DNA of 12,178 nucleotides from JAGMDK01 sp023128695 (GCA_030628805.1 DAOVQG010000126.1:1-12178); one strand, 5' to 3'. Numbered from the stretch's first letter, positions 1 to 7,620 are shown. Translations and numbers: made by a program. The notes: a model not told the origin generated them from the sequence alone.

Positions 1-3000
1 CGGCGCCTTCGGCTTCTGCTCCACCAGCGGGGGTGGGCCGCCCGAAGGCCTGGCCACCGGCGGCGGGGCAGCCGTCGCCTTCGGCTCCGTCGGCGTCGGG
101 GCTTCCATCGTTGGGATCGGGATGTAGTACGTCGAGCGCCGCGTGCCGCGCCACTCCGGCCCCAGCTCGGCAAAGCCCAGCGTCGTGAGCTGCCCCAAAC
201 GCGACTCCATCGTCCGTAACAGGACCGTACCCTCACCCTTGCGGACAAGTTCTTGATAAATATCGTTCAGACTCTGAAGTTTCGGTCCCTGCCAGTGCGG
301 ATCCAGAGCCGCGAAGGCACTCGCGTCCGCGCCCGCCGAGGTGTCGGACTCGGCCGGATAAAGCAGACGCTGAAGAGCGGCCACCCATTGGGCGGCCGTT
401 TCCGCGTTGATATCGCCGGCCGCCAGCGTTGCCACCCGGTCGTGGACCGTGTCGAGCACCGGCCGCACCGTGCCGCGCAGTTGCTCGGTCAGCACGATTT
501 CATCATCCCGAGCGGCATCCCCGGCCGAATTCAACACAATGATGTAGCCATAGCTCTCGTTGACTTCCTGCACCAGCTTCCGAAACGTGCCGGCCTCATC
601 GTCGTCAAAATACCCCGGGAAGTAACCGCGGTCGGCCAGGCCGGCGGCTTGAATGCTGTCGGCCAGCACGCGATCCAAACCGCGGAGGTCAGACTCGTTC
701 CCACCAATCAAGGCGGTAATTTCGAGCCGAACAGGATCGTTATTCTCCTCCGGGTGCGCCACGCAGGTGTCATAGGCCTCATAAAGAGCATCACGCCGTG
801 CGATCCAAATCCCCCGCTGCGCCAGGATCGCATCGCGGAGTAGTGGTATCCGCAGGAAACCGGCCCCGTGCTCGCCTTGCCAGGTGCACGCTGCCATGGC
901 CCCTGCGAACTTGGTGTAGTTCTCGCCGAACGAGGTCCGGAAGGCCTCCAGTTGCTCCTGGGTCTCAATCGCGGTATCACCGGCGGCAAGCAGGACTTGA
1001 TAGGATTCCTGAATCTGTACACAACAGTCGCGAATTCGCATCCACTCCTGGATGACCGGATCGGGGCTTTCCGCGCTCAGCGTCGCATAACGCTGCGCAT
1101 ACGTGTGCAGATTGACGATCGCGGCGTGGATTGTCCCGAGCGGATCGAACCGAATCGGGGCGGAGGGATCGGGGTTCTCCTGGACGAGCAGCCGGGCCGG
1201 ATTCCGTATCTCGTCTCGATCCTCGGCCCCGTGCAGCGCGAGGAAGTACAGCTTGGCCTGGTCGAGCACATCCTTACGCTGCGACAAGAGGGGCGTCGTC
1301 GCTTCCGGAATGATGGCGAACATCTTCTGGAAGCTCTCGTAATCGAGATGTTCCGGGACGCTTTCCTGCTCCGCGCAGCCATACCAGGCCAGATACTCAT
1401 GCAGGGCAGCCTGGAACTGTTCCAGGGGCACGCCGATTGCGGATTGCGGACTCCCGTTCCCACGTTCCCACGTTCCCACGTTCCCACGCTTACCCTGGGT
1501 TGGGACGATCTGTGCCGAGCGTAGCGACTCTTCCACCGCGGCCAGCACCGGCCGCAGCACGCTGTGCTCGAACAGGCTGATCTGGATGTGGAGCAAGTCC
1601 TCCACCGGCCGATCGGCGCCGATCCCGAGCGACAGGACAGTCGGCCAGATGCTTCCTTTCAAGACCTCCACGTCGCTCCCGATTTGCCCGACCAGGGTCA
1701 GCGCCTCCGTCGGCTTGGCCGCCAGGGCGGGGGCCTGCTCGGCCCGCACGCGGGGTTCGCTGATGAGGCTGCCGAACTTGAACGCGCTGATAATCAGGAT
1801 GACCACCATCACCACGGCCAAGGCCCCGCTGCCGATCATCAGCACCTTGGCCAACTTGCGGTGGCGGACCACCTCCTGCTCGTTGCGGAACACCAGCCCA
1901 TGCTCGGGGAACACCTTGCGGAACAGCAGCTCCTTCACGAAGTGCGGCCGCGGCCGGGGATACAGGCTCTCCAGCGGCTGGAACTGATTGGCGGCGTCCT
2001 CGCCGAGGCGGTCGGTCAGATGCCGCAGGATCAGCCCGCCCTGCTGGGTCGCGCTGGTGAAGTACACTCCGCGGAAAATCAGATTTTTCACGGCCCGCGG
2101 ATTCTTGATGTATGGGAAGAGCGTGCGGACGTAGGTTTGCAGCGGCTCTTTGATCTGCCGGAATTCCTCTGGGAAACTATACGCCAGCCCCAGCTCGCCC
2201 TCGTCGACGTCGTCGTTGAGCCGGCGGAGGCGCAACTCGTTCAGCCGCTCGTAAACGGCGCCGAAGTCCGTACCGAACTTTTCGGGGTCGTACAGCTCAT
2301 TGAAGTCTCCGGCTCGCGAGAAGCCGAAAATCTGGTTCTTGATCGTGATGTCGCGCTCAGCCCGGTCGAAGAACGGCATGAAGCCGACGATCTTGTCACA
2401 CTTGGTGATGACCATGTACGTGGCGAAGGTGACGCCCAGCTTGTTCTGCATGTCGCGCAGGCGCTCGAGCATCGTGTTGGCGTCTTCCTCGTGCTTTTCG
2501 GGCGAATCCTGCAAGAGGTGTTCGGCCGAGACGCACAGCAGCACCCCGTTGATCGGGTAGCCCTTGCGGCCGGAGCCGACCGTCTTGAGAAACGAGTCCC
2601 ATTCGCGGTGGTCGGAATCCTCCTGCGGGTTGCACAGGCGGCCGGCCATGTCGACGAAGATCGCGTCCTCCGTGAACCACCAGTTGTAGTTCAACGTGCC
2701 GATCTGGTAGCCCTCGGGCTTGCCGGTCGAGAAGGTCAGTCCGCCTTCGTTGATCAGCTTGGTCTTGCCGCAGCCCGAGTCCCCGATCACCACGTACCAG
2801 GGCAGGTCATAGACGCTGATGCCGAGCTTGCGCATTTCCTTGATGGCGGCGAAGAACTTCTCGTTGTTGCTCTTGACCGCCGCCCGCAGGCTCATCGAGA
2901 CCTTGCCGCTGTCGGCGTCGGTGGCCAGGTCGGCTTCCATCTTCTTCTGGCGTTTCTTGGAGGAGCGGCCGAAGATCTTGGAAATGATCAGGGCGATGAC

Positions 3001-3177
3001 CAACACCACCACGATCACGACCACCAGGCCGAGAATCAGTACGACGGGGTTGATACCCTTGAAGACGTAGCGTTGAAGAAAGAAGATGATGCCGAAGGGC
3101 GTTCCCAAGCCCGCCATCGCCACGAGCATTTTCATCTGGGGCGGGAGTTTCTTGTACGCTGAAAACAGTTTTTTCAT
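1..3177 (-). CDS. tssM: TssM/IcmF-like T6SS inner-membrane protein (C-terminus cut by window edge)
   Basis: This is the inner-membrane core of the T6SS envelope complex, which binds TssL and reaches TssJ through its periplasmic part. The frame stays open from ATG 3177 to the window edge, giving 1059 residues. Two membrane helices lie near residues 17-34 and 45-65 and a third near 445-463. Between them is a cytoplasmic GTPase-like domain with Walker A GDSGCGKT (132-139), DMAG (176-179) and TKCD (258-261), plus the IcmF-like string RKGYPINGVLLCVSAEHLL. The start has GAGGTG five bases upstream. The periplasmic part diverges from what I know of proteobacterial TssM, and near 1023-1059 it becomes proline-rich. 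Residues 564-581 are encoded by tandem repeats and look like an insertion. It follows tssL after a 115-base repeat-filled gap. The family is confident; the full length is unknown. Confidence 0.93.
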   Translation of the reverse strand, partial: MKKLFSAYKKLPPQMKMLVAMAGLGTPFGIIFFLQRYVFKGINPVVLILGLVVVIVVVLVIALIISKIFGRSSKKRQKKMEADLATDADSGKVSMSLRAAVKSNNEKFFAAIKEMRKLGISVYDLPWYVVIGDSGCGKTKLINEGGLTFSTGKPEGYQIGTLNYNWWFTEDAIFVDMAGRLCNPQEDSDHREWDSFLKTVGSGRKGYPINGVLLCVSAEHLLQDSPEKHEEDANTMLERLRDMQNKLGVTFATYMVITKCDKIVGFMPFFDRAERDITIKNQIFGFSRAGDFNELYDPEKFGTDFGAVYERLNELRLRRLNDDVDEGELGLAYSFPEEFRQIKEPLQTYVRTLFPYIKNPRAVKNLIFRGVYFTSATQQGGLILRHLTDRLGEDAANQFQPLESLYPRPRPHFVKELLFRKVFPEHGLVFRNEQEVVRHRKLAKVLMIGSGALAVVMVVILIISAFKFGSLISEPRVRAEQAPALAAKPTEALTLVGQIGSDVEVLKGSIWPTVLSLGIGADRPVEDLLHIQISLFEHSVLRPVLAAVEESLRSAQIVPTQGKRGNVGTWERGNGSPQSAIGVPLEQFQAALHEYLAWYGCAEQESVPEHLDYESFQKMFAIIPEATTPLLSQRKDVLDQAKLYFLALHGAEDRDEIRNPARLLVQENPDPSAPIRFDPLGTIHAAIVNLHTYAQRYATLSAESPDPVIQEWMRIRDCCVQIQESYQVLLAAGDTAIETQEQLEAFRTSFGENYTKFAGAMAACTWQGEHGAGFLRIPLLRDAILAQRGIWIARRDALYEAYDTCVAHPEENNDPVRLEITALIGGNESDLRGLDRVLADSIQAAGLADRGYFPGYFDDDEAGTFRKLVQEVNESYGYIIVLNSAGDAARDDEIVLTEQLRGTVRPVLDTVHDRVATLAAGDINAETAAQWVAALQRLLYPAESDTSAGADASAFAALDPHWQGPKLQSLNDIYQELVRKGEGTVLLRTMESRLGQLTTLGFAELGPEWRGTRRSTYYIPIPTMEAPTPTEPKATAAPPPVARPSGGPPPLVEQKPKAP
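1435..1487. repeat. 7/8-bp tandem repeats inside tssM
   Basis: Four perfect copies of the 8-bp unit GTTCCCAC occupy 1456-1487. They are preceded by two copies of the 7-bp unit GATTGCG (1435-1448) and a degenerate unit. On the coding strand they give residues 564-581 (RGNVGTWERGN followed by GSPQSAI). The GATTGCG unit also occurs in the tssL-tssM gap, so an extragenic-type repeat seems to have entered the coding frame. Eight is not a multiple of three, so change by one unit would shift the frame. Confidence 0.9.
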
Positions 3178-3190
3178 GGCACACCTCGTG

Positions 3191-3298
3191 GGATTTACGA
3201 TTTACGATTGACGATTTACGATTGCGGATTGATAAACGAATCGTCAATCGTCAATCGTCAATCGTCAATCGTCAATCTGCAATCGTCAATCGTCAATC
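3191..3298. repeat. Heptad repeat array with inverted halves in the tssL-tssM gap
   Basis: Nearly the whole gap is built of 7-bp units. The right half (about 3241-3298) is a run of CGTCAAT units with one variant (CTGCAAT). The left half (3191-3234) holds units of type GATTTAC, GATTGAC and GATTGCG, the opposite orientation of the same motif. The halves can therefore pair into an imperfect long hairpin just upstream of the tssM ribosome-binding site. The array overlaps the 3' end of tssL, whose TGA stop (3295-3293) falls in the first unit. It could affect tssM translation or mRNA stability; that is inference. Confidence 0.88.
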
Positions 3299-4075
3299 CT
3301 CTTCATCGGTCGTCAAGACCGGCACCCGGTCTCCCGTCCACTCGGCGGCGGCGTTGTTAATCCCGGCCGTCTCCCGGCTCCAGGCCACCCGGAAAGTCGT
3401 CAGGGACACGCCCACAACCACAACCAGAATCACCAGCACCAACGTCAGGCTCAGCCCGAGCTTGTAGTCAACCTTGACTTCCTGGTTGTGTTTGTAGGCT
3501 TCAGGGAACATCTCCTTGCCGCGCGACGTGGAGTAGGCCGGCAGCCGCGTGAACAGCCGCCGCGTGTAATCGGCCAATTCCTGCGGGCGATCATGATACT
3601 GCCCCTTGAAGCCCAGCCGCAGGCAGATGAAGTACAGGTTCAGCTTCTCGGCCAACTCGAACTTGTCGCGGCGGTCGCGGCGCTCGGCCAGTTCGTACTC
3701 CCTCTGGTTTTCGTCGCAAGCCTCGAAAAACTTCTCGCCGCCGAGGGCCTCGACGTGGTTGAGGATGTCCACGTCGGTCTCGAAGCGGTGATCGAACCAG
3801 AAATCGCGGCCCTCCCATTCGCAGTTGAGCATCTTGTAGTCCAGGAAGTAGCACATCATCGCCTTGAGATGGTCTTCCCAGGCCCGCAAGGCCATCGGGT
3901 CGCGCTGCGCCAGATCCTCCGCGTCACGGATGGCCGAGAGGGCCTCGTAGCGAACCTGATCGGGAGGCGGCGTGGCCCCGAACTTGACTTGCCGCCCAAA
4001 GTTAATGGCGAAGTCAAACAGGGGCCAGCAGACTTCCGTCAGGCGAATGGTCGATCTCTCCTCGTACTCTGTCAT
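3293..4075 (-). CDS. tssL: TssL/DotU-family T6SS inner-membrane protein
   Basis: This 260-residue protein is the DotU-like partner of TssM in the T6SS membrane complex, with a cytoplasmic helical domain anchored by one C-terminal helix. The family signature is at about 146-160 (LNLYFICLRLGFKGQY, matching the usual 'CLxLGFxGxY'). Acidic and aromatic helices precede it, starting with LTEVCWPLFDFAINFGRQV. A single hydrophobic segment lies at about 206-228 and a short periplasmic tail ends in DEED. No OmpA-like peptidoglycan-binding domain is fused. The ATG overlaps the tssK stop (ATGA), so translation is probably coupled. Its stop codon is supplied by the first unit of the heptad array ahead of tssM. 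Length and topology fit the short form of TssL. Confidence 0.93.
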   Translation of the reverse strand: MTEYEERSTIRLTEVCWPLFDFAINFGRQVKFGATPPPDQVRYEALSAIRDAEDLAQRDPMALRAWEDHLKAMMCYFLDYKMLNCEWEGRDFWFDHRFETDVDILNHVEALGGEKFFEACDENQREYELAERRDRRDKFELAEKLNLYFICLRLGFKGQYHDRPQELADYTRRLFTRLPAYSTSRGKEMFPEAYKHNQEVKVDYKLGLSLTLVLVILVVVVGVSLTTFRVAWSRETAGINNAAAEWTGDRVPVLTTDEED

Positions 4076-5493
4076 CGTCCGGGTCCCTTCAAGCAGACGT
4101 ACAGGGTCGGTTTAAGCTGTTCCATGGCCGCCATCTGTCCCTCGCGAATGCTCATGCGGATGCCGCGCTCCTGCTCGCATTCCCGCCAATAATCGGTGCG
4201 GTCCGGGCCGATCATCTTGTCCACGCGGTAGTAATGGAGCCCTTGCCGCCGCGGCAGCGTCCCCGCCGGCACCGACTTGATCTGTAACCGCAGGCCCCGG
4301 ACCGCGATGTTGTGAATCCGCGGCGAGCGTTTCGGCGAGGCCAGCTTCATGTCCAGGCGGCTGTAGACGTGCTGGTGCAACTCGTCGGTATCCTTGTCCT
4401 CGGCCTGCAAGCCGACGTACATCTCCAGGTTCTCGTCGATCCACTCCCGATCCAGCTCGACCTCGAGCCCCTCGCGGCCGCGCTCGTCCTTCTTGCGTGC
4501 GAACGGCCGCTGCATGAAGGCCATCGGTCGCATCGCATCGAGCAGCACGAGCAAACGCCGCCGCACCTGATCCAGGCTTTCGGCCGGAGCGTCGTGATCG
4601 TAGGTGGGGATGGTCCCGGGCACCAGCTCGTCGTGAAAAACGGAGAGGTGGCCGATCAGCCGAGAGAGCACGACGAAAACGTCGTAGGGGTGCAGCCGCG
4701 GGCATTGTAACAGGGCCCGCTGCTCGGCCCGCGTCTCGTTCAGGGCATGTAACTTGAGCAGATGTTCGGTATTGGCCGCCACCCCGTCGGTAAACAGCAT
4801 GTGGTGCTCGCGAGCCTCGCGGGCTAAAACTTCGTCCTTCGCTTCGACCTGATCCGCAAGCGAGTTGACCAGCGCGCTCAGGCCCGCGTCGGCTTGGATC
4901 GCCAGCAGCGGGCCGGCCCCGATTTCATCCAGTTCCGGGACGGCCCCGGGACGGTCCGTACGTTTGATACGACAGAGCCGGACCACCTCGTACCCGGTCA
5001 TGTCCTCGCCGGTCGCGAAGAGCCGGCCGCGCATGCGACGCACATATAGTGTCTGGGGATTTTCGCCGGTGTTTTCGTCACGCCGGGTGAGCGGGTAGGG
5101 CTCGTAGCGCGGGTTGCCGTGGGTTTGCTCGGGGTTTTCGAGCGAGACGCAGTTCGCCCGGACTTCCTGCATCTGCGGGATGCCGAGGAAGATGTCCACC
5201 GTCCCGCCGCCCTCACCCATGGCCTCCTCAAAGTTCAGCGGCGGCAGCTCCAGATTCTCCGGAATCCGAGCCCAGGTGCCGTCCTTGAACCGTAATTCGC
5301 AACGATCCACTCGCAGGGTGAGCTTCTCCAGCGGCTCCTCGGCGATCTCCAACTCGACAAAGCCCCAGGCGAAGGGCCGCGCGGCGTCGAGCGAGGAACG
5401 CACCACGGTTTCCATCCGGCGTTGAGCCGACTGGAGGTGATGCGGCCGCAGGAAGACGCCCTCGTACCAGTGAATCTCAGTCCAAAACGTCAT
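4072..5493 (-). CDS. tssK: TssK T6SS baseplate-membrane adaptor
   Basis: The 473-residue product is TssK, the cytoplasmic trimeric adaptor that links the baseplate to the TssJLM complex. The N-terminal signature is clear: WYEGVFLRPHHLQ at residues 9-21, matching the family's 'W.EGM.L.PqHFQ'. Later family-like stretches include LVNSLADQVEAK, the helical middle around LHPYDVFVVLSRLIGHLSVF, and a C-terminal region ending in LKPTLYVCLKGPGR. Length is near the family norm of about 450. No signal peptide or membrane helix is seen. It sits 134 bases after tssJ, with two palindromes in the gap, and overlaps tssL by four bases. The order tssJ-tssK-tssL-tssM is the common T6SS arrangement. Confidence 0.95.
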   Translation of the reverse strand: MTFWTEIHWYEGVFLRPHHLQSAQRRMETVVRSSLDAARPFAWGFVELEIAEEPLEKLTLRVDRCELRFKDGTWARIPENLELPPLNFEEAMGEGGGTVDIFLGIPQMQEVRANCVSLENPEQTHGNPRYEPYPLTRRDENTGENPQTLYVRRMRGRLFATGEDMTGYEVVRLCRIKRTDRPGAVPELDEIGAGPLLAIQADAGLSALVNSLADQVEAKDEVLAREAREHHMLFTDGVAANTEHLLKLHALNETRAEQRALLQCPRLHPYDVFVVLSRLIGHLSVFHDELVPGTIPTYDHDAPAESLDQVRRRLLVLLDAMRPMAFMQRPFARKKDERGREGLEVELDREWIDENLEMYVGLQAEDKDTDELHQHVYSRLDMKLASPKRSPRIHNIAVRGLRLQIKSVPAGTLPRRQGLHYYRVDKMIGPDRTDYWRECEQERGIRMSIREGQMAAMEQLKPTLYVCLKGPGR

Positions 5494-5542
5494 TCGCCCT
5501 GCTCTCCTGCCAGCGTTTCATCCGGCTCCGCCAAAAGGCTGG

Positions 5543-5612
5543 TGTGCCACTGCTCTTGAGCAGTGCAAGATTCTGAGCACTTAGGCCGGCACTGCTCAAG
5601 AGCAGTGGCACA
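5543..5612. repeat. Perfect 24-bp inverted pair of GCAGTG palindromes between tssJ and tssK
   Basis: Two 24-bp copies, 5543-5566 and 5589-5612, are exact reverse complements separated by 22 bases. Each copy is itself a palindrome with arms CACTGCTC and GAGCAGTG around a 2-base loop. The unit resembles a REP-type extragenic palindrome. The same core occurs at 12145-12169 and, altered, three times inside the DUF2339 gene. There is no T-run, so it is not a classical terminator, but in the polycistronic mRNA it could protect or attenuate. Confidence 0.92.
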
Positions 5613-5627
5613 CATTTTGTGAGCGAC

Positions 5628-6320
5628 TCACTCACTTTTGCCGTGCATCTTACGTTTAGACAGCACCTTGATGTACTGGGCGGCTTGGAGCGGCCGATCC
5701 GGGTCGACGTCGATCTGGATCTCGAGGTCGGCCCGATACGCCCCGGGCGGGTGGAACTTGGCCGGAGACACCGGGAGCACGTCGCCGTCCCGGCCGATAA
5801 ACTTGCCGAAGACATAGATGACGGACTTGTCATCATGGAGCCCGCCCGTCCAACCGCTTTCAAATTTGATGCCGGTCTTTTTGATCGGCTTCTCGCCGTC
5901 CATCACGGCCCCGCGTAAGGCTTTGCCAATATGCCGGCCGAACACGCGGTCGTCGTTGGTCAGCACGTAGACCTGGTTCTTCGGCAGATCGAAGTGACCG
6001 CCGCCCGCTCCGGCCGTGGTCGGCCGCCGCTCGAACCACTCCTTGGCGGTGACTTTTGAATCCGGGCGGAGGAGTTCGTTGCCGGTCTTGTCGAGGTCCC
6101 CCGGGTACACGCAGACAATGGCCAGTTCGAGCGGCTCGCCGGTGCGTTTGTCCACCGGCCGGTTGGCCTGTGAGGCGGTGTTGATGTACGGGGCCTGGTG
6201 AATGGTCATGGTCCGCCCGCAGCCGACCAGCGTCGCCAGCGTCACCACGCCGCAGAACAGACCGAGTCCAGCGCGCGGCCCGCGGCTCCCCGCGCTCCTG
6301 GATGTCGCAGCATTTCGCAT
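5628..6320 (-). CDS. tssJ: TssJ-like T6SS outer-membrane lipoprotein
   Basis: This 230-residue lipoprotein is the probable outer-membrane anchor of the T6SS membrane complex, which contacts the periplasmic end of TssM. The N-terminus is basic, then hydrophobic (LGLFCGVVTLATLVGC), with a lipobox LVGC and lipidated Cys34. Residue +2 is Gly, not Asp, consistent with outer-membrane sorting. After the lipobox, 'NRPVDKRTGEPLELAIVCVY' resembles the TssJ/SciN opening 'N....GRPLPVVVRxYQL', and the rest looks beta-rich. It is longer than typical TssJ (about 150-180) and ends in a basic tail. Identification rests on the lipobox, that stretch and its place before tssK-tssL-tssM. ATG 6320 is preceded by GGAG. 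The start region lies in the second copy of a 66-bp duplication. Confidence 0.78.
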   Translation of the reverse strand: MRNAATSRSAGSRGPRAGLGLFCGVVTLATLVGCGRTMTIHQAPYINTASQANRPVDKRTGEPLELAIVCVYPGDLDKTGNELLRPDSKVTAKEWFERRPTTAGAGGGHFDLPKNQVYVLTNDDRVFGRHIGKALRGAVMDGEKPIKKTGIKFESGWTGGLHDDKSVIYVFGKFIGRDGDVLPVSPAKFHPPGAYRADLEIQIDVDPDRPLQAAQYIKVLSKRKMHGKSE

Positions 6321-6398
6321 GACTCACACTCCTGCATTCTGTATTCTGTATTCTGTATTTCCCCTGGATGTAGCAACATTTCGCATGATTCACACTCC
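6298..6398. repeat. Duplicated tssJ start region with 7-bp repeats between the copies
   Basis: A 35-bp segment at 6364-6398 recurs at 6298-6332 with 32 of 35 matches, offset by exactly 66 bp. Each copy, read on the minus strand, holds GGAGTGTGA, then (A/G)TC, then ATGCGAAATG. That is a ribosome-binding site, a stop codon and a start codon. Between the copies lie 7-bp units of type TATTCTG (6335-6355). The distal copy supplies the stop of the upstream coiled-coil gene; the proximal copy supplies the tssJ start. The whole duplication preserves frame. Confidence 0.9.
6324..6386 (-). other. 20-codon leader-like ORF made by the duplicated tssJ start
   Basis: The distal copy of the duplicated start opens a 20-residue ORF, MRNVATSRGNTEYRIQNAGV, whose first residues mimic the tssJ start MRNAATSR. 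It has the same GGAG ribosome-binding site as tssJ. It ends at TGA 6326-6324, one codon before the tssJ ATG and in the same frame. It may be translated and couple upstream translation to tssJ, or it may be only a by-product of the duplication. Confidence 0.3.
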
Positions 6399-7568
6399 GT
6401 GTGCATAAGCGTCCGCCAGCTTCTGACTCCGCAGCTCGCGGATATGCTGATGGAACAGTTCCTGTCCGTCGTCCCGAATATAGTCCTTTATCTTTCGGTT
6501 GGGATCAGATCCCATCCCGAGCTCGCCCCGCATTTGCTCCTCCAGCTCGTGGGCGATCGATTCAATCGCGCTGTCGCCGGCGATGGTCGCCGCCAGGGTC
6601 CAGCGCTTCAGTCCCAGCAGACGCATTTTAACAACACCGGCCGGCTTGCCGTGCTCGGCGTCGATGATCTCCTTGATCACTCGCTGCAACTCCGGCGAGC
6701 GGGCGTAGACGTCCCAGGGCCGGGCCACGGCCGGGTTGTGTTTGGCGAAGCCGCCCAGGAACGGTGCCAGGGCCTGGTCCAAATCCTGTACAAAACGAGT
6801 CAACTCGATAAAAGTATCGACCAGTCGCTCGGCCGCCTGAATCGGCGGGGTCAACCCGCCGGGCGCGAGCGGGGGCTTGGACCGGGCCAACCGATCCCAA
6901 AGAACGGCCAGTGCCGAGCCGGCTCCCGCCGAGGAAGAAGACTTCGCCGTGAGGACGTCGGCTTTGAGTTGTTCAATGACCGCGTCCTTTTCCAGGCGGA
7001 GCTGCTCCATGTTGCCGCGGGTCTGCTCGACTTCGGTCCCGAGGCTGCGTTTGGCCTCTTCGAGCGTATCGACGCGCGTGGTGTCGCCGGCCGCCAACTC
7101 GGCCCGCTGCAACTTGATGGCCAGTTCCTCGACCCGGCTCTCGGCCTTATGAAGTTGCCCGTTCTTGGCAACGACCTGCCCCTCGAGCTCGGCGATCTGG
7201 TCCTGGGCACTTTTCAGACGCTTACGCTGGTCGGCGTTGATGCGGTCCAACTCCTCGGCCCGCTGCTGTTCGGCCTCAAGCTGCTTGGTGCCGCGTTCCA
7301 GATCCGCCTGAGCGGCCGCCAGGGTATCAGCGAGGAGTGCTTTCTCTTCGCTGACGCGCGTCAGCTTCTTGGCCAGCAACTCGGCCTGACTGGGCTCCAC
7401 ACCGTCCGCGGCCGCGAGCGGCCGGTCGGCCAGGTCCACAAAAAACGAGGCCAACAGACGAAAACGCTCCGTCTCCGGGGCCTGCGACAACACGGCCCGC
7501 AACGGCTCGAAGAGCTCAATAGTGTTTGAATCCGGCGACAAGTTCCGTCTCTGTTCACCCGCGGCCAC
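6390..7568 (-). CDS. Unrecognised coiled-coil protein leading the T6SS operon
   Basis: I do not recognise the family of this 392-residue protein. It is soluble-looking, with no signal peptide or membrane helix. Residues about 60-207 are a long charged heptad-like coiled coil (for example AELLAKKLTRVSEEKALLADT and QRKRLKSAQDQIAELEGQ). A Ser/Gly-rich break (210-218) and a Pro-rich linker (231-242) follow. The C-terminal region (about 243-392) is helical with conserved-looking aromatics (DTFIELTRFVQDLDQALAPFLGGF, RPWDVYAR, LLGLKRWTLA). The start is GTG at 7568 with GAGG at 7579-7576; an in-frame TAG lies six codons upstream. Its stop lies in the duplicated junction before tssJ, so it is probably co-transcribed with tssJKLM. 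A scaffold or regulatory role in the T6SS is inference from position only. Confidence 0.85.
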   Translation of the reverse strand: MAAGEQRRNLSPDSNTIELFEPLRAVLSQAPETERFRLLASFFVDLADRPLAAADGVEPSQAELLAKKLTRVSEEKALLADTLAAAQADLERGTKQLEAEQQRAEELDRINADQRKRLKSAQDQIAELEGQVVAKNGQLHKAESRVEELAIKLQRAELAAGDTTRVDTLEEAKRSLGTEVEQTRGNMEQLRLEKDAVIEQLKADVLTAKSSSSAGAGSALAVLWDRLARSKPPLAPGGLTPPIQAAERLVDTFIELTRFVQDLDQALAPFLGGFAKHNPAVARPWDVYARSPELQRVIKEIIDAEHGKPAGVVKMRLLGLKRWTLAATIAGDSAIESIAHELEEQMRGELGMGSDPNRKIKDYIRDDGQELFHQHIRELRSQKLADAYAHGV

Positions 7569-7620
7569 GCTGACGCCTCGATTCTACTGCTTTTCTGACG
7601 GTCCGAAAACAGGAATTAGA

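Noticed and set aside
1564..3162. Long plus-strand frame of 532 codons opposite tssM
   Set aside because: It is the mirror of a GC-rich gene: its protein is rich in His, Asp, Glu, Leu and Val with no domain pattern, while the opposite strand gives a clear IcmF-like protein.
3241..3298. Tandem array considered as a CRISPR
   Set aside because: Units are 7 bp with no unique spacers between them, and no cas genes are present. The same holds for the 27-bp units at 10556-10636, which have only 2-base gaps.
3222..3467. Short plus-strand frame with repeated IVNRQSS peptide
   Set aside because: The peptide repeat is the direct translation of the 7-bp array (21 bases per 7 residues), and the frame runs antisense into tssL.
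3488..4192. Plus-strand frame of 234 codons opposite tssL
   Set aside because: It is antisense to a clear DotU-family gene and shows only mirrored codon composition.
5860..6393. Minus-strand frame of 177 codons overlapping tssJ, with a repeated SHAKCC motif
   Set aside because: The repeat motif is the 66-bp duplication read in another frame. The tssJ frame has the lipobox and family-like sequence.
6198..7529. Plus-strand frame of 443 codons opposite the coiled-coil gene and the tssJ start
   Set aside because: It runs across two genes and the duplicated junction on the other strand and lacks a ribosome-binding site or recognisable motif. It is antisense to a convincing coiled coil.
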